Source of the DNA: Sphingomonas crocodyli
Lineage (GTDB): Bacteria; Pseudomonadota; Alphaproteobacteria; Sphingomonadales; Sphingomonadaceae
Length of the DNA stretch: 64,000 bases
Direction: 5' to 3'
Assembly: GCF_004005865.1 (NCBI RefSeq)
Contig: NZ_SACN01000005.1
Span: 1 to 64,000, forward strand
The first letter of the stretch is position 1. Every line of letters starts with the position of its first letter. A model generated the notes under the pieces. That model did not search any database, was not told the origin of the DNA, and was given only the letters and a program-made list of their open reading frames with translations. A program made the position numbers and the translations under genes. Positions 46,598 through 55,062 of the stretch are shown one piece after another.

Positions 46598-47902
46598 ATG
46601 ACGAAGATCGCTTTGGCCCTCGCCCTCCTCGCCACAGCTGCGCCTGCACTGGCCGCGCCCGAGGCGGCGAGCCCGAAGGAATTGCACGCGACGGTCGAAA
46701 AGCTGGTGAGCTTCGGCACGCGTCATACCCTGTCGACCACCACCGATCCCAAGCGCGGCATCGGTGCGGCGCGGACATGGGCGGCGAAGCGCTTCGGCGA
46801 GATTTCGAAGGCGTGCGGCGGATGCCTGACGGTCGAGCAGGTTGCCGACAAGTTCACCGGCCCGCGCGCGCCAAACGGCGTGGTCGTCGCCAATGTGCTC
46901 GCGATCCAGAAGGGATCGGAGGAGCCAAACCGGGTGATCATGATCGCCGGGCACATCGACAGCCGCGTCACCGACGTGATGAACTTCACGTCCGACGCGC
47001 CGGGCGCGAATGACGATGGTTCGGGCAGCGCGCTGGTGGTCGAGGCCGCACGCATATTGAGCAAGACGAAGCACAAGGCGACGATCGTCTATGCTTTGCT
47101 GTCGGGCGAGGAACAGGGGCTGTGGGGCGGCCAGTTGCTCGCGCGCACCGCGAAGGATCGCGGCTGGCAGGTGACCGCGATGCTCAACAACGACATCGTC
47201 GGCAACACCCACGGCACCGCCGGCACCCATATCGACGACAAGGTCCGCGTGTTCAGCGAGGGCATGCGATCGTCCGAAGATGCCGAGGCGGCCAAGCTGC
47301 GGCGCGGGATCGGCGGCGAGGATGACGGGCCGTCTCGCGCTCTCGCCAAATATGTCGACGGGGTCGCGACCCGGATCAAGGGGCTGGAGGTTCTCGCGAT
47401 CCGCCGCCCCGATCGTTTCCAGCGCGGGGGCGACCACAGCCCGTCGCTCGACCTCGGCTATCCCGCGATCCGCTTTTCCGAAGCGACCGAAAATTATGAT
47501 CGCGAGCATCAGGATCTGCGGACCGAGAATGGCCGCGTCTATGGCGACACGATCGACGCGATGGACTTTCCCTATCTGGCGCGCGTGACCGACATCAACG
47601 TCGCGACGATCGCCGCTCTCGCCAACGCGCCGGCCGCGCCGACCAATGCGACGATCACGGGCGCGCTGTCGAACGATACGACGGTGCGGTGGGATGCCGC
47701 CCCCGGTGCGGCGGGCTATCGCGTCTATTGGCGCCGCGCCGACGGGATGGATTGGACCGACCATCGCGACGTGAAGGGCGCGACCGAACTGTTCCTGAAG
47801 GACGTCAATATCGACGACACCTTCTTCGGCGTCTCGGCCTTCGCCGCCGATGGCAGCGAGAGCCTGATCAGCTTCTGCGCGGGCCAGCCCAGGAAGAATT
47901 AG
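46598..47902 (+). CDS. Secreted M28-family zinc peptidase with C-terminal FN3-like domain
   Basis: 434 residues. A signal peptide (1-20, 'LLATAAPALAA') precedes the peptidase domain. The two-zinc ligands are seen in order: His in 'AGHIDSR', bridging Asp in 'GANDDGSG', the catalytic Glu pair in 'SGEEQGL', Asp in 'NNDIVGN', and His in 'GGDHSPS'. The last 80 residues ('TVRWDAAPGAAGYRVYWRRA') look like a fibronectin type III or similar beta domain. It is likely an aminopeptidase in the periplasm or outside. The start at 46598 gives the shortest signal peptide; ATG 46586 is an alternative. Upstream sequence is repeat-derived. Confidence 0.9.
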   Translation: MTKIALALALLATAAPALAAPEAASPKELHATVEKLVSFGTRHTLSTTTDPKRGIGAARTWAAKRFGEISKACGGCLTVEQVADKFTGPRAPNGVVVANVLAIQKGSEEPNRVIMIAGHIDSRVTDVMNFTSDAPGANDDGSGSALVVEAARILSKTKHKATIVYALLSGEEQGLWGGQLLARTAKDRGWQVTAMLNNDIVGNTHGTAGTHIDDKVRVFSEGMRSSEDAEAAKLRRGIGGEDDGPSRALAKYVDGVATRIKGLEVLAIRRPDRFQRGGDHSPSLDLGYPAIRFSEATENYDREHQDLRTENGRVYGDTIDAMDFPYLARVTDINVATIAALANAPAAPTNATITGALSNDTTVRWDAAPGAAGYRVYWRRADGMDWTDHRDVKGATELFLKDVNIDDTFFGVSAFAADGSESLISFCAGQPRKN

Positions 47903-47924
47903 AGCGACCGCTATAAAAACCACT

Positions 47925-47966
47925 CGTCATTGCGACCCCGGACTTGGTCCGGGGGAAGCAATGACG
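47925..47966. repeat. Short inverted repeat, CGTCATTGC arms
   Basis: 'cgtcattgc' and 'gcaatgacg' enclose 'ccccggacttggtccggggg', which is itself palindromic. It is a shorter relative of 9961-10052 and lies between the convergent peptidase and SDR genes. Confidence 0.8.
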
Positions 47967-47979
47967 AATAGAGGCGAGG

Positions 47980-48798
47980 TTACAGCGCAGCCGCGCCGTC
48001 GACGATGACGATCTGTCCGCTGACGTAGGACGCCTGGTTCGACGCGAGATAGGCGAACAGATCCCCCGCCTCCTCCGGCGCCGCGGGGCGGCCCGAGCGC
48101 AGCCAGCCGGCAACCCGGTTCAGCAGGTTGCACATCATCTGTTCGGGCGTGGTGACATCGAGGCCAGCGCCCGGATCGGGCGGCATCATCGCCATGAACT
48201 GCTCCATCGTCGCGGGGATCACCACGCTGATGCCCACGCCGTTGCAGCGGATATTGTACGGCGCCTCTTCCGCCGCGATTTGGCGGATCAGCGCCTCGAC
48301 CGCGCCCTTCGAGAAGGGCGAGATGCCGTCGAAATCGATGACGCGCTTGTTGGCGAAGGTGGTGCACAGCACGAAGCTACCCCCGCCCGCCTTGCGATAA
48401 TGCGGCACGACGCGCTGGACGACGCGGAAGAAGGCGAGGCCGTCGCCCTTGAAGAAGGTTTCGACCTCCTCAGTCGTGAAGTCGGCGATGCGATTGAACG
48501 GCACCGGAGCGCCCGCCGGGATCAGGACACTGTGAAGGCGGCCTGCCTGTTCCTGCGCGAAGGCGATCGTCGCGTCGATCGACGCATCGCTTTCCATATC
48601 CATCTGCCGCGCCCAGACCTTCAGCCCTTCGGCGCGCAGTTCGGCCTCGAGCGCGTCGGCGGCCTCCTTGTTGCTGCGATAGGTGAAGATGGTCGGCACG
48701 TCGGTCTGCGCCATGCGCCGCACGACGCCCTGCCCGACACGCCCCGTGCCGCCGCAGACGAGCGCGCAGCCTTCGGGATACGTCAATGTAATCGCCAT
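47980..48798 (-). CDS. Atypical SDR-fold protein without the catalytic Tyr
   Basis: 272 residues. The nucleotide-binding motif GGTGRVGQG (16-24) is intact and the C-terminal 'SGQIVIVDGAA' is SDR-like. The YxxxK position reads S-P-F-S-K (160-164), so Tyr is Ser, and the Ser position holds Thr ('LCTTFANK'). The usual NNAG is 'IPAGAP'. It may be a divergent or non-catalytic SDR. It lies in a run of three SDR genes; 114 bases separate it from the divergently numbered SDR upstream on the same strand. Confidence 0.85.
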   Translation of the reverse strand: MAITLTYPEGCALVCGGTGRVGQGVVRRMAQTDVPTIFTYRSNKEAADALEAELRAEGLKVWARQMDMESDASIDATIAFAQEQAGRLHSVLIPAGAPVPFNRIADFTTEEVETFFKGDGLAFFRVVQRVVPHYRKAGGGSFVLCTTFANKRVIDFDGISPFSKGAVEALIRQIAAEEAPYNIRCNGVGISVVIPATMEQFMAMMPPDPGAGLDVTTPEQMMCNLLNRVAGWLRSGRPAAPEEAGDLFAYLASNQASYVSGQIVIVDGAAAL

Positions 48799-48911
48799 TC
48801 GCCTCTCCTCATGTCGGGTCGGCTGTCCCCGCCGATCCCCTGGACGCGATGGACGTTACATCCTGTCGCAGATTTGGAAAGCGCGGCGGCCGATTTCTCC
48901 GCCGCTCCGGA

Positions 48912-49784
48912 TCACTCCGCCTTTGCCAGCATCGGGCGCATCGCCGGATCGATCGACGTCCGGATCGCCCCGATCACGCCGCCGTCGACCCGCAGGTCGC
49001 AACCGGTGATGAAGCTCGCGCCTTCGCTGCACAGGAACCACGCGGCCTCGGCAATGTCGGCCACGGTGCCCCAGCGTCCAGCAGGCGTCATCGCAAGCAT
49101 TCCCGCCGCACTTGGGTCTTGAACCTCGCGAAGCCCCATCGGGGTGTGGATCAGCCCCGGCGAGATCGAAACGATTCGCGCGCCCTTCGCCGCCCATCGG
49201 CCGGCGCGGCGCTCAGCCATGTCGATCACGCGGCGTTTCGACACGCCATAGGCCATTGCCGACGCCCCGAAATCGCTCGTCCCCGGCGCGGCGATCTTCG
49301 GGCGCAGCCGATCGATCAGCGCGGGGTCGACCGGATCGGACAGCAAAGTATCGATCTCGATATTCGGCCCCATCAGATGGCCCGCGACCGACGCGATCAG
49401 CACCGTGACCGATCCGGGCGCCAGCGCGGGTTCGATCGCGCGGAGCAGCTTTTCGGTCGCGACCAGATTGACCCGGATGATGCGATCCCAGTCGGCAAGC
49501 TGCGGCGACAGGCCGGCGGCATGCAGCAGCGCGCCAAGCCCGCCCTCCCCGCCCAGCCCGGCGACGAGTTCGGCCAGCAATGTATCCTCCGCCAGATCGC
49601 CGGGCAGCGAGGCCGCGACGGTATAGCCTTCGCCACGCAGTTCCTCGGTCAGCATGCGCAGCTTGTCGGCGGCGACATCAGTAAGCACCAGATCCATCGT
49701 CGCGCCGAAGCGCCGCGCCAACGCGCGGCCCATGCCGCCGCTCGCCCCGGTGACGACCGCCTTGCGCCGAACTGGATTACCCAC
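48912..49784 (-). CDS. Short-chain dehydrogenase/reductase
   Basis: 290 residues. TGASGGMG is the cofactor motif; the catalytic YxxxK is in 'AMAYGVSKRRV', with Ser in 'VLIASVAG'. A roughly 35-residue insertion between Ser and Tyr ('MGPNIEIDTLLSDPVDPALI') resembles 3-alpha-hydroxysteroid dehydrogenase/carbonyl reductase-type SDRs. 'GGVIGAIRTSID' ends the fold. The start is GTG at 49784, five bases after GGGGGAGAAG. An out-of-frame ATG at 49788 is a decoy. Confidence 0.9.
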   Translation of the reverse strand: MGNPVRRKAVVTGASGGMGRALARRFGATMDLVLTDVAADKLRMLTEELRGEGYTVAASLPGDLAEDTLLAELVAGLGGEGGLGALLHAAGLSPQLADWDRIIRVNLVATEKLLRAIEPALAPGSVTVLIASVAGHLMGPNIEIDTLLSDPVDPALIDRLRPKIAAPGTSDFGASAMAYGVSKRRVIDMAERRAGRWAAKGARIVSISPGLIHTPMGLREVQDPSAAGMLAMTPAGRWGTVADIAEAAWFLCSEGASFITGCDLRVDGGVIGAIRTSIDPAMRPMLAKAE

Positions 49785-49918
49785 GCATCTTCTCCCCCTA
49801 TCTCTATGCGGCACTACCACATTTGTGCGCCTCGGTAGCGCGGGACATCGTGTAACGGCAACGTTGAACAGGGCGGCATCGCGATGTTAGCCCCGCACCA
49901 ACGAAGATAGGGGTGGAT

Positions 49919-50671
49919 ATGAGCTTCGAAGGCAAGGTCGCGATCGTCACCGGCGTGAAACCCGGCAATATCGGCCAGGCGATCGCCGATGCGCTTGTCG
50001 CCAAGGGCGCGAAGATCGTCGTCGGCGCGACGAAGGACGAGAGCGGCAAGGCCGCCGTCGCGGCGATCGAGGCGGCGGGTGGTGAGGCGACCTATGGCAT
50101 CGTCGACATCGCCTCGCTCGAAAGCTGCACCGCGCTGGCGACGCTTGCGGCCGAACGCTTCGGGCGGATCGACTATCTGGTCAACAATGCGGCTCTGTTC
50201 GGCGGCATGTCGATGCAGTCGCTGCTCGATATCGACTGGGACGAGCTCAAGCGGCTGATGGACATCAACCTGCTCGGCAGCCTCGCGATGACGCGCGCGG
50301 CGGTCCCCTACATGGAAAAGGTTGGCGGCGGCGCGATCGTGAACGTCAGTTCGTCGGCCGCATGGATGGCGGGCGGGCATTACAGCGCCGCGAAGCTCGG
50401 CCTCAATTCGATCGCGCTGTCGCTGTCGAAGCAGCTCGGCCCGCGCAACATCCGGATCAACACGCTCGCCCCCGGCATGACCGACACGCCCGCCTTCCGC
50501 GGCCAGACGCCGCAGGAATATGTCGACATGCTGGTCGGCAACCAGGCGGTAAAGCGCATCGGCACACCCGAGGATCAGGCGAAGGCGGTGCTGTTCCTGC
50601 TGTCCGACGACGCATCCTTCATCACCGGATCGGTGATGTCGTGCGACGGCGGGCTGACGGCGCGGGTTTAG
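49919..50671 (+). CDS. Short-chain dehydrogenase/reductase
   Basis: 250 residues, classical SDR: TGVKPGNIG cofactor motif (an extra residue compared with TGxxxGxG), NNAAL in place of NNAG, catalytic Ser/Tyr/Lys in 'VNVSSSAAWMAGG' and YSAAK. It ends 'GSVMSCDGGLTARV'. The start ATG 49919 follows AGGGGTGG; an upstream GTG at 49913 is less well spaced. It is divergent from the 48912-49784 SDR. The substrate is unknown. Confidence 0.9.
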   Translation: MSFEGKVAIVTGVKPGNIGQAIADALVAKGAKIVVGATKDESGKAAVAAIEAAGGEATYGIVDIASLESCTALATLAAERFGRIDYLVNNAALFGGMSMQSLLDIDWDELKRLMDINLLGSLAMTRAAVPYMEKVGGGAIVNVSSSAAWMAGGHYSAAKLGLNSIALSLSKQLGPRNIRINTLAPGMTDTPAFRGQTPQEYVDMLVGNQAVKRIGTPEDQAKAVLFLLSDDASFITGSVMSCDGGLTARV

Positions 50672-50694
50672 ACAAATCCTCCGCGGAACGGAGC

Positions 50695-50862
50695 GCGAGG
50701 TTCAACATGCCCCCGGCATGTTGAAGGATCGTCCGGGGGACGATCCGACCTCGCACTGTGGCGCCGAAGGCGACGGAGGGGGCTGGCCACTGGCGATGCC
50801 GCCCAGCCTCTCGCCCCCTCCACCGGCTTCGCCGGTCCCCCTCCCCGTTCCGGGGAGGATCA
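50695..50862. repeat. Palindromic repeat with embedded three-way-junction palindrome
   Basis: 50759-50862 is a copy of the 3016-3136 type, ending 'ctccccgttccggggaggat'. In front of it GCGAGGT (50695-50701) pairs with ACCTCGC (50748-50754) around two perfect hairpins: TTCAACATGCC/GGCATGTTGAA (50701-50725) and GGATCGTCC/GGACGATCC (50726-50746). The base at 50701 can belong to either helix. Confidence 0.8.
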
Positions 50863-50867
50863 AGAAG

Positions 50868-51500
50868 TTACCGCGTCAGGTGGCTCGCCAACAGCCAGGC
50901 AAGGCCGTTGATGTTCGGTTCGGGCGCGGTGCGGGCCTCGGGATAGAGTTCGAGGGTGATGACGGTCGCCATCCGCTCCATCGCCACCATCAGCCCGGCC
51001 GCAATGTCATAGCTTTCGGCGACGACCTTTCCGTCGACCACCGCATCGGGAATCTTGCGGGTGAAGGGCTCGGCAAGCCGCGCCGCCGATTCCAGCCGCA
51101 TCTGCACGAAGCGATCGTCGCCTTCATCGGCCAGCCGGTTGCGCGCGCGCAGCAAGGTGGCGTTGTCGCGCCAGTAGGCGAAGAAGGCCCGAACATAAGC
51201 GCGGGCATGATCGAGCCGCTCGGTCTCCGGCCAATCCGCCGTCAGCAGCGCGACGACCGGATCGAAGCGTTCGTTGAGCGTTTCCATCGCCGCGAAGATC
51301 GCTTCGCCGACATCGGTAAAATAGAGATAGAAGGTCGGCGGCGAGATGCCCGCCTCCCGCGCGATCGCGGCGACGGGGGGGGCGATACCGCGCGATTCCT
51401 TGAGCAGCGCCTCGGTTGCTTCGATCACGCGCTGGCGCGTTCCGTGGCCCTTGCGACCCAGCGCCTGGCCCGATTTGTTTACGGCATCGGCCGACTTCAT
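50868..51500 (-). CDS. TetR-family transcriptional regulator
   Basis: 210 residues. The N-terminal HTH is visible: 'TRQRVIEATEALLKESRG' then 'PPVAAIAREAGISPPTFYLY' (helices 2-3, about 41-60). The rest is the ligand-binding all-helical domain. The start at 51500 has GAGG at proper spacing; GTG 51503 is the alternative. It is divergent from tauE with 132 bases between, which contain CGTTATAAG on its strand (51545-51553). It may repress itself and the exporter. Confidence 0.9.
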   Translation of the reverse strand: MKSADAVNKSGQALGRKGHGTRQRVIEATEALLKESRGIAPPVAAIAREAGISPPTFYLYFTDVGEAIFAAMETLNERFDPVVALLTADWPETERLDHARAYVRAFFAYWRDNATLLRARNRLADEGDDRFVQMRLESAARLAEPFTRKIPDAVVDGKVVAESYDIAAGLMVAMERMATVITLELYPEARTAPEPNINGLAWLLASHLTR

Positions 51501-51544
51501 CACATTCCTCGAATCGATTGCTGCGGCCCCTATAGCGCCGGAAT

Positions 51545-51553
51545 CTTATAACG
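51545..51553. promoter_or_regulatory. CGTTATAA motif between tetR and the exporter
   Basis: 'cttataacg' on the plus strand, CGTTATAAG on the minus strand, 45 bases before the tetR start and 80 before the exporter start. It could be an operator of the TetR protein or the tetR -10 element. Confidence 0.3.
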
Positions 51554-51632
51554 GTCTGCCATTTTCCGGTTAGGAATCATTGCTCGCTCGCCTCTTGGCC
51601 CGCAGACCCGAAATGGTTTAGCGATCGCAGCA

Positions 51633-52550
51633 ATGGACCTTTACCTGCCCATTGCCGGCCTGTCGGTGAACATGCTGGTCATCGTCGGCCTCGGCGGGAT
51701 CGTCGGGCTGCTGTCGGGCATGTTCGGCGTGGGCGGCGGTTTCCTGACGACGCCGCTGCTGATCTTCTACGGCATCCCGCCCGCCGTCGCGGTCGCATCG
51801 TCGGCGACGCAGATCACCGGCGCCAGCGTCTCCGGTGTGATCGCGCACGGCAAGCGCGACGGGGTCGATTATCATATGGGCTGGGTGCTGGTGGCGGGCG
51901 GCGCGATCGGATCGCTTGCCGGCGGCTGGCTGTTCCGCCTGCTCCAGCAGTTGGGCCAGATCGATACGGTGGTCGGCCTGCTCTACGTCGTCCTGCTGGG
52001 CAGCATCGGCATCATGATGGCGCGCGAATCGATCGGCCTGCTCGTCCGCCAGTGGCGCGGCGCGGCGCCGAAGCCAGCTTCACGACGCCACCATCCGCTG
52101 ATCGCGATCCTGCCGCTGCGGTGGCGCTTCTATAAATCGGGCCTCTACATCTCCCCGCTCGCGCCAGCTCTGCTCGGCTTCGCGACGGGCATGATGACGG
52201 TGCTCATGGGGGTCGGCGGCGGCTTCATTCTCGTTCCCGCGATGATCTACCTGCTTGGCATGTCGACCCGCGTGGTCGTCGGCACCTCCTTGTTCCAAAT
52301 ATTGTTCGTGACAGCCGCGACCACGATGGTCCACGCGCTGACGACCCATGCGGTCGATATGGTGCTCGCCGCCCTGCTGCTGATCGGCAGTGTGACGGGG
52401 GCGCAGATCGGCGCGCGCTTCGCGCAGCTGATCAAGCCAGAATATCTGCGCCTCGCGCTCGCCTTCATCGTGCTGGTGGTGGCGATCCGCATGGGGCTGG
52501 GCCTCGGCTGGCGCCCGGCCGAAATCTATTCGATCGAGCCGCTGGCATGA
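51633..52550 (+). CDS. TauE/SafE-family (DUF81) anion exporter
   Basis: 305 residues, about eight hydrophobic segments in two related halves, each with a glycine-rich start: 'GLLSGMFGVGGGFLTTPLL' (about 25-43) and 'GMMTVLMGVGGGFILVPAMI' (about 191-210). This is the sulfite/organosulfonate exporter family. The gene overlaps the next by four bases (ATGA), so the two are made together. Its cargo is unknown; sulfur anions are the precedent. Confidence 0.9.
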   Translation: MDLYLPIAGLSVNMLVIVGLGGIVGLLSGMFGVGGGFLTTPLLIFYGIPPAVAVASSATQITGASVSGVIAHGKRDGVDYHMGWVLVAGGAIGSLAGGWLFRLLQQLGQIDTVVGLLYVVLLGSIGIMMARESIGLLVRQWRGAAPKPASRRHHPLIAILPLRWRFYKSGLYISPLAPALLGFATGMMTVLMGVGGGFILVPAMIYLLGMSTRVVVGTSLFQILFVTAATTMVHALTTHAVDMVLAALLLIGSVTGAQIGARFAQLIKPEYLRLALAFIVLVVAIRMGLGLGWRPAEIYSIEPLA

Positions 52551-53314
52551 AGCGGCGCTGGCTCCTCCCACTGCTGACGATCGCGCCGATGCTGATGGGC
52601 GCGGAGCAACCCAAGCTGGTGCCCGACGTGTCGCAGCGGCAGATCGACATCATCTACAGCTTCACCGGCGCCGAATTGCTACTGTTCGGCGCGATCCTCT
52701 ATCCGGGCGGCCGCGCGCCGACCAAGCCGCCCGAAATTGCGGTCGTCATCAAAGGGCCACCCGAGCCGGTGCTGGTGCGCGAAAAGGCGCGGATCGCCGG
52801 CATCTGGATCAACGCCGACAGCGCCGCCTATCGATCGGTCCCGTCCTTCTACGCGCTGGCATCGTCCAAGCCGATCGGATCGATCGTCCAGCCGCGCACC
52901 GCCGTGATCTACGAACTCGGCATCGACAATCTCCAGCTCTCCCCCTCCAGCGGCGGCGATCCGGCGGAGGCGCGGCGGTTCGAGGAGGGCGTCGTCGATC
53001 TCAAGCGGCGCGGCGGCTATTATTCGGAATCGGCGCATGGCGTGGAGATCAGCGAGGGCGTTCTCTATCGCGCGCGCATCGCGATTCCCGCGCGCGTGCC
53101 GGTGGGGCGCTACACCGCCGAAACCTACCTGATCCAGGACGGGCGCGTGATCGCGGCGGCGACGCGCGACATCGACATCGCCAAATCGGGCTTCGAAGCG
53201 TTCGTCGCACGCTGGGCCGAAAAGCACGCCATCATTTACGGCCTTGTCGCGATCGCACTGTCGCTCGCGCTCGGCTGGGCGGCGGGGCAGATTTCGGACA
53301 GGCTGAAACGCTGA
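52547..53314 (+). CDS. Alph_Pro_TM (TIGR02186-like) membrane protein
   Basis: 255 residues. A signal sequence (1-18) precedes a periplasmic beta-rich region (20-225) and one C-terminal hydrophobic segment ('IIYGLVAIALSLALGWAAGQ', about 229-248). The opening 'LVPDVSQRQIDIIYSFTGAE' and 'LLFGAILYPGG' match the alphaproteobacterial family usually next to TauE-type exporters. Translational coupling (four-base overlap) suggests it is an accessory subunit of the exporter. Its biochemical role is not known to me. Confidence 0.85.
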   Translation: MKRRWLLPLLTIAPMLMGAEQPKLVPDVSQRQIDIIYSFTGAELLLFGAILYPGGRAPTKPPEIAVVIKGPPEPVLVREKARIAGIWINADSAAYRSVPSFYALASSKPIGSIVQPRTAVIYELGIDNLQLSPSSGGDPAEARRFEEGVVDLKRRGGYYSESAHGVEISEGVLYRARIAIPARVPVGRYTAETYLIQDGRVIAAATRDIDIAKSGFEAFVARWAEKHAIIYGLVAIALSLALGWAAGQISDRLKR

Positions 53315-53343
53315 ATTAACGCCTGCGCGTTTAAGCCGATGCG

Positions 53344-54972
53344 ATGAACGATTTCGTCTCGCAGTCAGCTTTCACCCCGTCCACCGACAGCATCGCCATC
53401 GGCACGATCGAGGCCGTGTCCGGATCGGGCGCGACCGCGCGGATTGATGCGAGCGCCGTGGCGGCCGCCGGCCAGCATCCCGACGCCGTGACCGCGATGG
53501 CGGGCGAGGTCGGATCGCTGATCCGCATCGCGGTGGGTGCGCAAATCGTCGTCGCGGCGATCCAGGGCCTGCGCGCGGCGGACGGCGGGATCATCGCCGA
53601 CATCGACTTTCTGGGCGAAAGCAAAGTCACGCCCGATGGCGGCATCGCCGGCTTCCGTCGCGGAGTCACCCGCTTCCCCCTGCCCGGCTGCGTCGTATCG
53701 CCGGTTTCGACCGCGGACATGGGCGCGATCTTCGGGACGGTGGGCGTGCCCGACATCCGCGTCGGCACCGTTTACCCGACCGACGCCGTCCCTGCCGCGC
53801 TGCAGATCGATGCGCTGCTGGGCAAGCATTTCGCGCTGCTGGGATCGACCGGCACCGGCAAATCGACCGCGACCGCTTTGATCCTCCACCGCATCTGCCA
53901 GATGGCGCCCGCCGGCCATATCGTGATGATCGATCCGCACGGCGAATATGGCGCGGCCTTCGGGGATGTCGGCGCGACCTTCGACGTTTCGAACCTCGCC
54001 ATGCCTTATTGGCTGATGAACTTCGAAGAACATTGCGAGGTGCTGCTGACCACCAGCGGTGCAGAGCGGCAGATGGATGCCGACATCCTCGCCAAATGCC
54101 TGCTCGCCGCGCGGCAGAAAAGCCGTATGGCCGAGGGGCTGACCCGGCTGACCGTCGACAGCCCGATCCCCTATGTCCTGTCCGATCTGACCGCGATCAT
54201 CGCGGCCGAGATGGGCAAGCTCGACAAGGCGAACAACAGCGCGCCCTATCTGCGGCTCAAGACCAAGATCGACGAGATCCGCAACGATCCGCGCTACACC
54301 TTCATGTTCTCCGGCATGCTTGTCGGCGATGCGATGAAGGCGTTCATCACCCGCATCTTCCGCCTGCCGGGCGACGGGCGGCCGATTTCGGTGATCGACG
54401 TATCTGGCGTGCCATCCGAAATCACGTCGGTCGTCGTCTCGGTGCTGGCGCGGATGGTGTTCGATTATGCGTTATGGGCGCGCGGCATCGCCGAGCATCC
54501 GGTGCTGCTCGTCTGCGAAGAGGCGCATCGCTACATCCCCGCCGCCGATACCGGGCGCGGACAGGCGGTGCGCAAGGTGCTCGAACGGATCGCGAAGGAA
54601 GGCCGCAAGTACGGCGTATCGCTGGGGCTGATTACGCAGCGCCCGTCCGATCTGGCCGAAGGCGTGCTCAGCCAGTGCGGCACGATCATCGCGATGCGCC
54701 TCAACAATGATCGCGACCAGGCGTTCGTGAAGGCCGCGATGCCCGAAGGATCGCGCGGCTTCCTCGAATCCATCCCGGCGCTGCGCAATCGCGAGGCGAT
54801 CGTGTGCGGCGAAGGCGTGGCGATCCCGATCCGCCTGCGCTTCGACGATCTGGAAGAGGCATGCCGACCGGCTTCGAACGATCCGGTCTTCTCCGACCTG
54901 TGGCGCCAAACCGGCGGCGAGGAGGAAGCGATCGAAACCGTCGTGAACCGCTGGCGCAATCAGAAGCGGTAA
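53344..54972 (+). CDS. HerA-like FtsK/HerA-superfamily ATPase
   Basis: 542 residues. An N-terminal HAS-barrel-like beta domain (about 15-115) is followed by the ATPase core with Walker A GSTGTGKST (167-175). 'IVMIDPHGEYGAAF' follows. The Walker B/catalytic Glu is in 'LLVCEEAHRYIPA', and a sensor region 'GLITQRPSDLAEGVLSQC' with the arginine-finger-type 'MRLNNDRDQ' comes next. HerA ATPases form hexamers that translocate DNA, often with NurA nuclease in repair or defence. No NurA or DUF4433-type partner is adjacent, so its role is open. Confidence 0.88.
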   Translation: MNDFVSQSAFTPSTDSIAIGTIEAVSGSGATARIDASAVAAAGQHPDAVTAMAGEVGSLIRIAVGAQIVVAAIQGLRAADGGIIADIDFLGESKVTPDGGIAGFRRGVTRFPLPGCVVSPVSTADMGAIFGTVGVPDIRVGTVYPTDAVPAALQIDALLGKHFALLGSTGTGKSTATALILHRICQMAPAGHIVMIDPHGEYGAAFGDVGATFDVSNLAMPYWLMNFEEHCEVLLTTSGAERQMDADILAKCLLAARQKSRMAEGLTRLTVDSPIPYVLSDLTAIIAAEMGKLDKANNSAPYLRLKTKIDEIRNDPRYTFMFSGMLVGDAMKAFITRIFRLPGDGRPISVIDVSGVPSEITSVVVSVLARMVFDYALWARGIAEHPVLLVCEEAHRYIPAADTGRGQAVRKVLERIAKEGRKYGVSLGLITQRPSDLAEGVLSQCGTIIAMRLNNDRDQAFVKAAMPEGSRGFLESIPALRNREAIVCGEGVAIPIRLRFDDLEEACRPASNDPVFSDLWRQTGGEEEAIETVVNRWRNQKR

Positions 54973-55029
54973 TTCCGCGCTCCCGGAGAACCGGCTGGGG
55001 CGACTCGGTTGCGCGCCCGCTCCATCCAT

Positions 55030-55049
55030 GATTATACTGCGTTATAATC
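55030..55049. promoter_or_regulatory. Inverted repeat GATTATA-N6-TATAATC before the amidohydrolase
   Basis: Perfect 7-bp arms around 'ctgcgt', and it contains CGTTATAAT (55040-55048). It lies 14 bases upstream of the GTG start. TATAAT itself is a consensus -10, but no -35 fits at 16-18 bases, and the start codon would be very near. An operator is therefore at least as likely. Confidence 0.45.
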
Positions 55050-55062
55050 TTGGAGAGCTGCC

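Noticed and set aside
55043..55048. TATAAT as the -10 box of the amidohydrolase gene
   Set aside because: No acceptable -35 is present at 16-18 bases, and it is part of a perfect inverted repeat. I kept it as an operator candidate instead.
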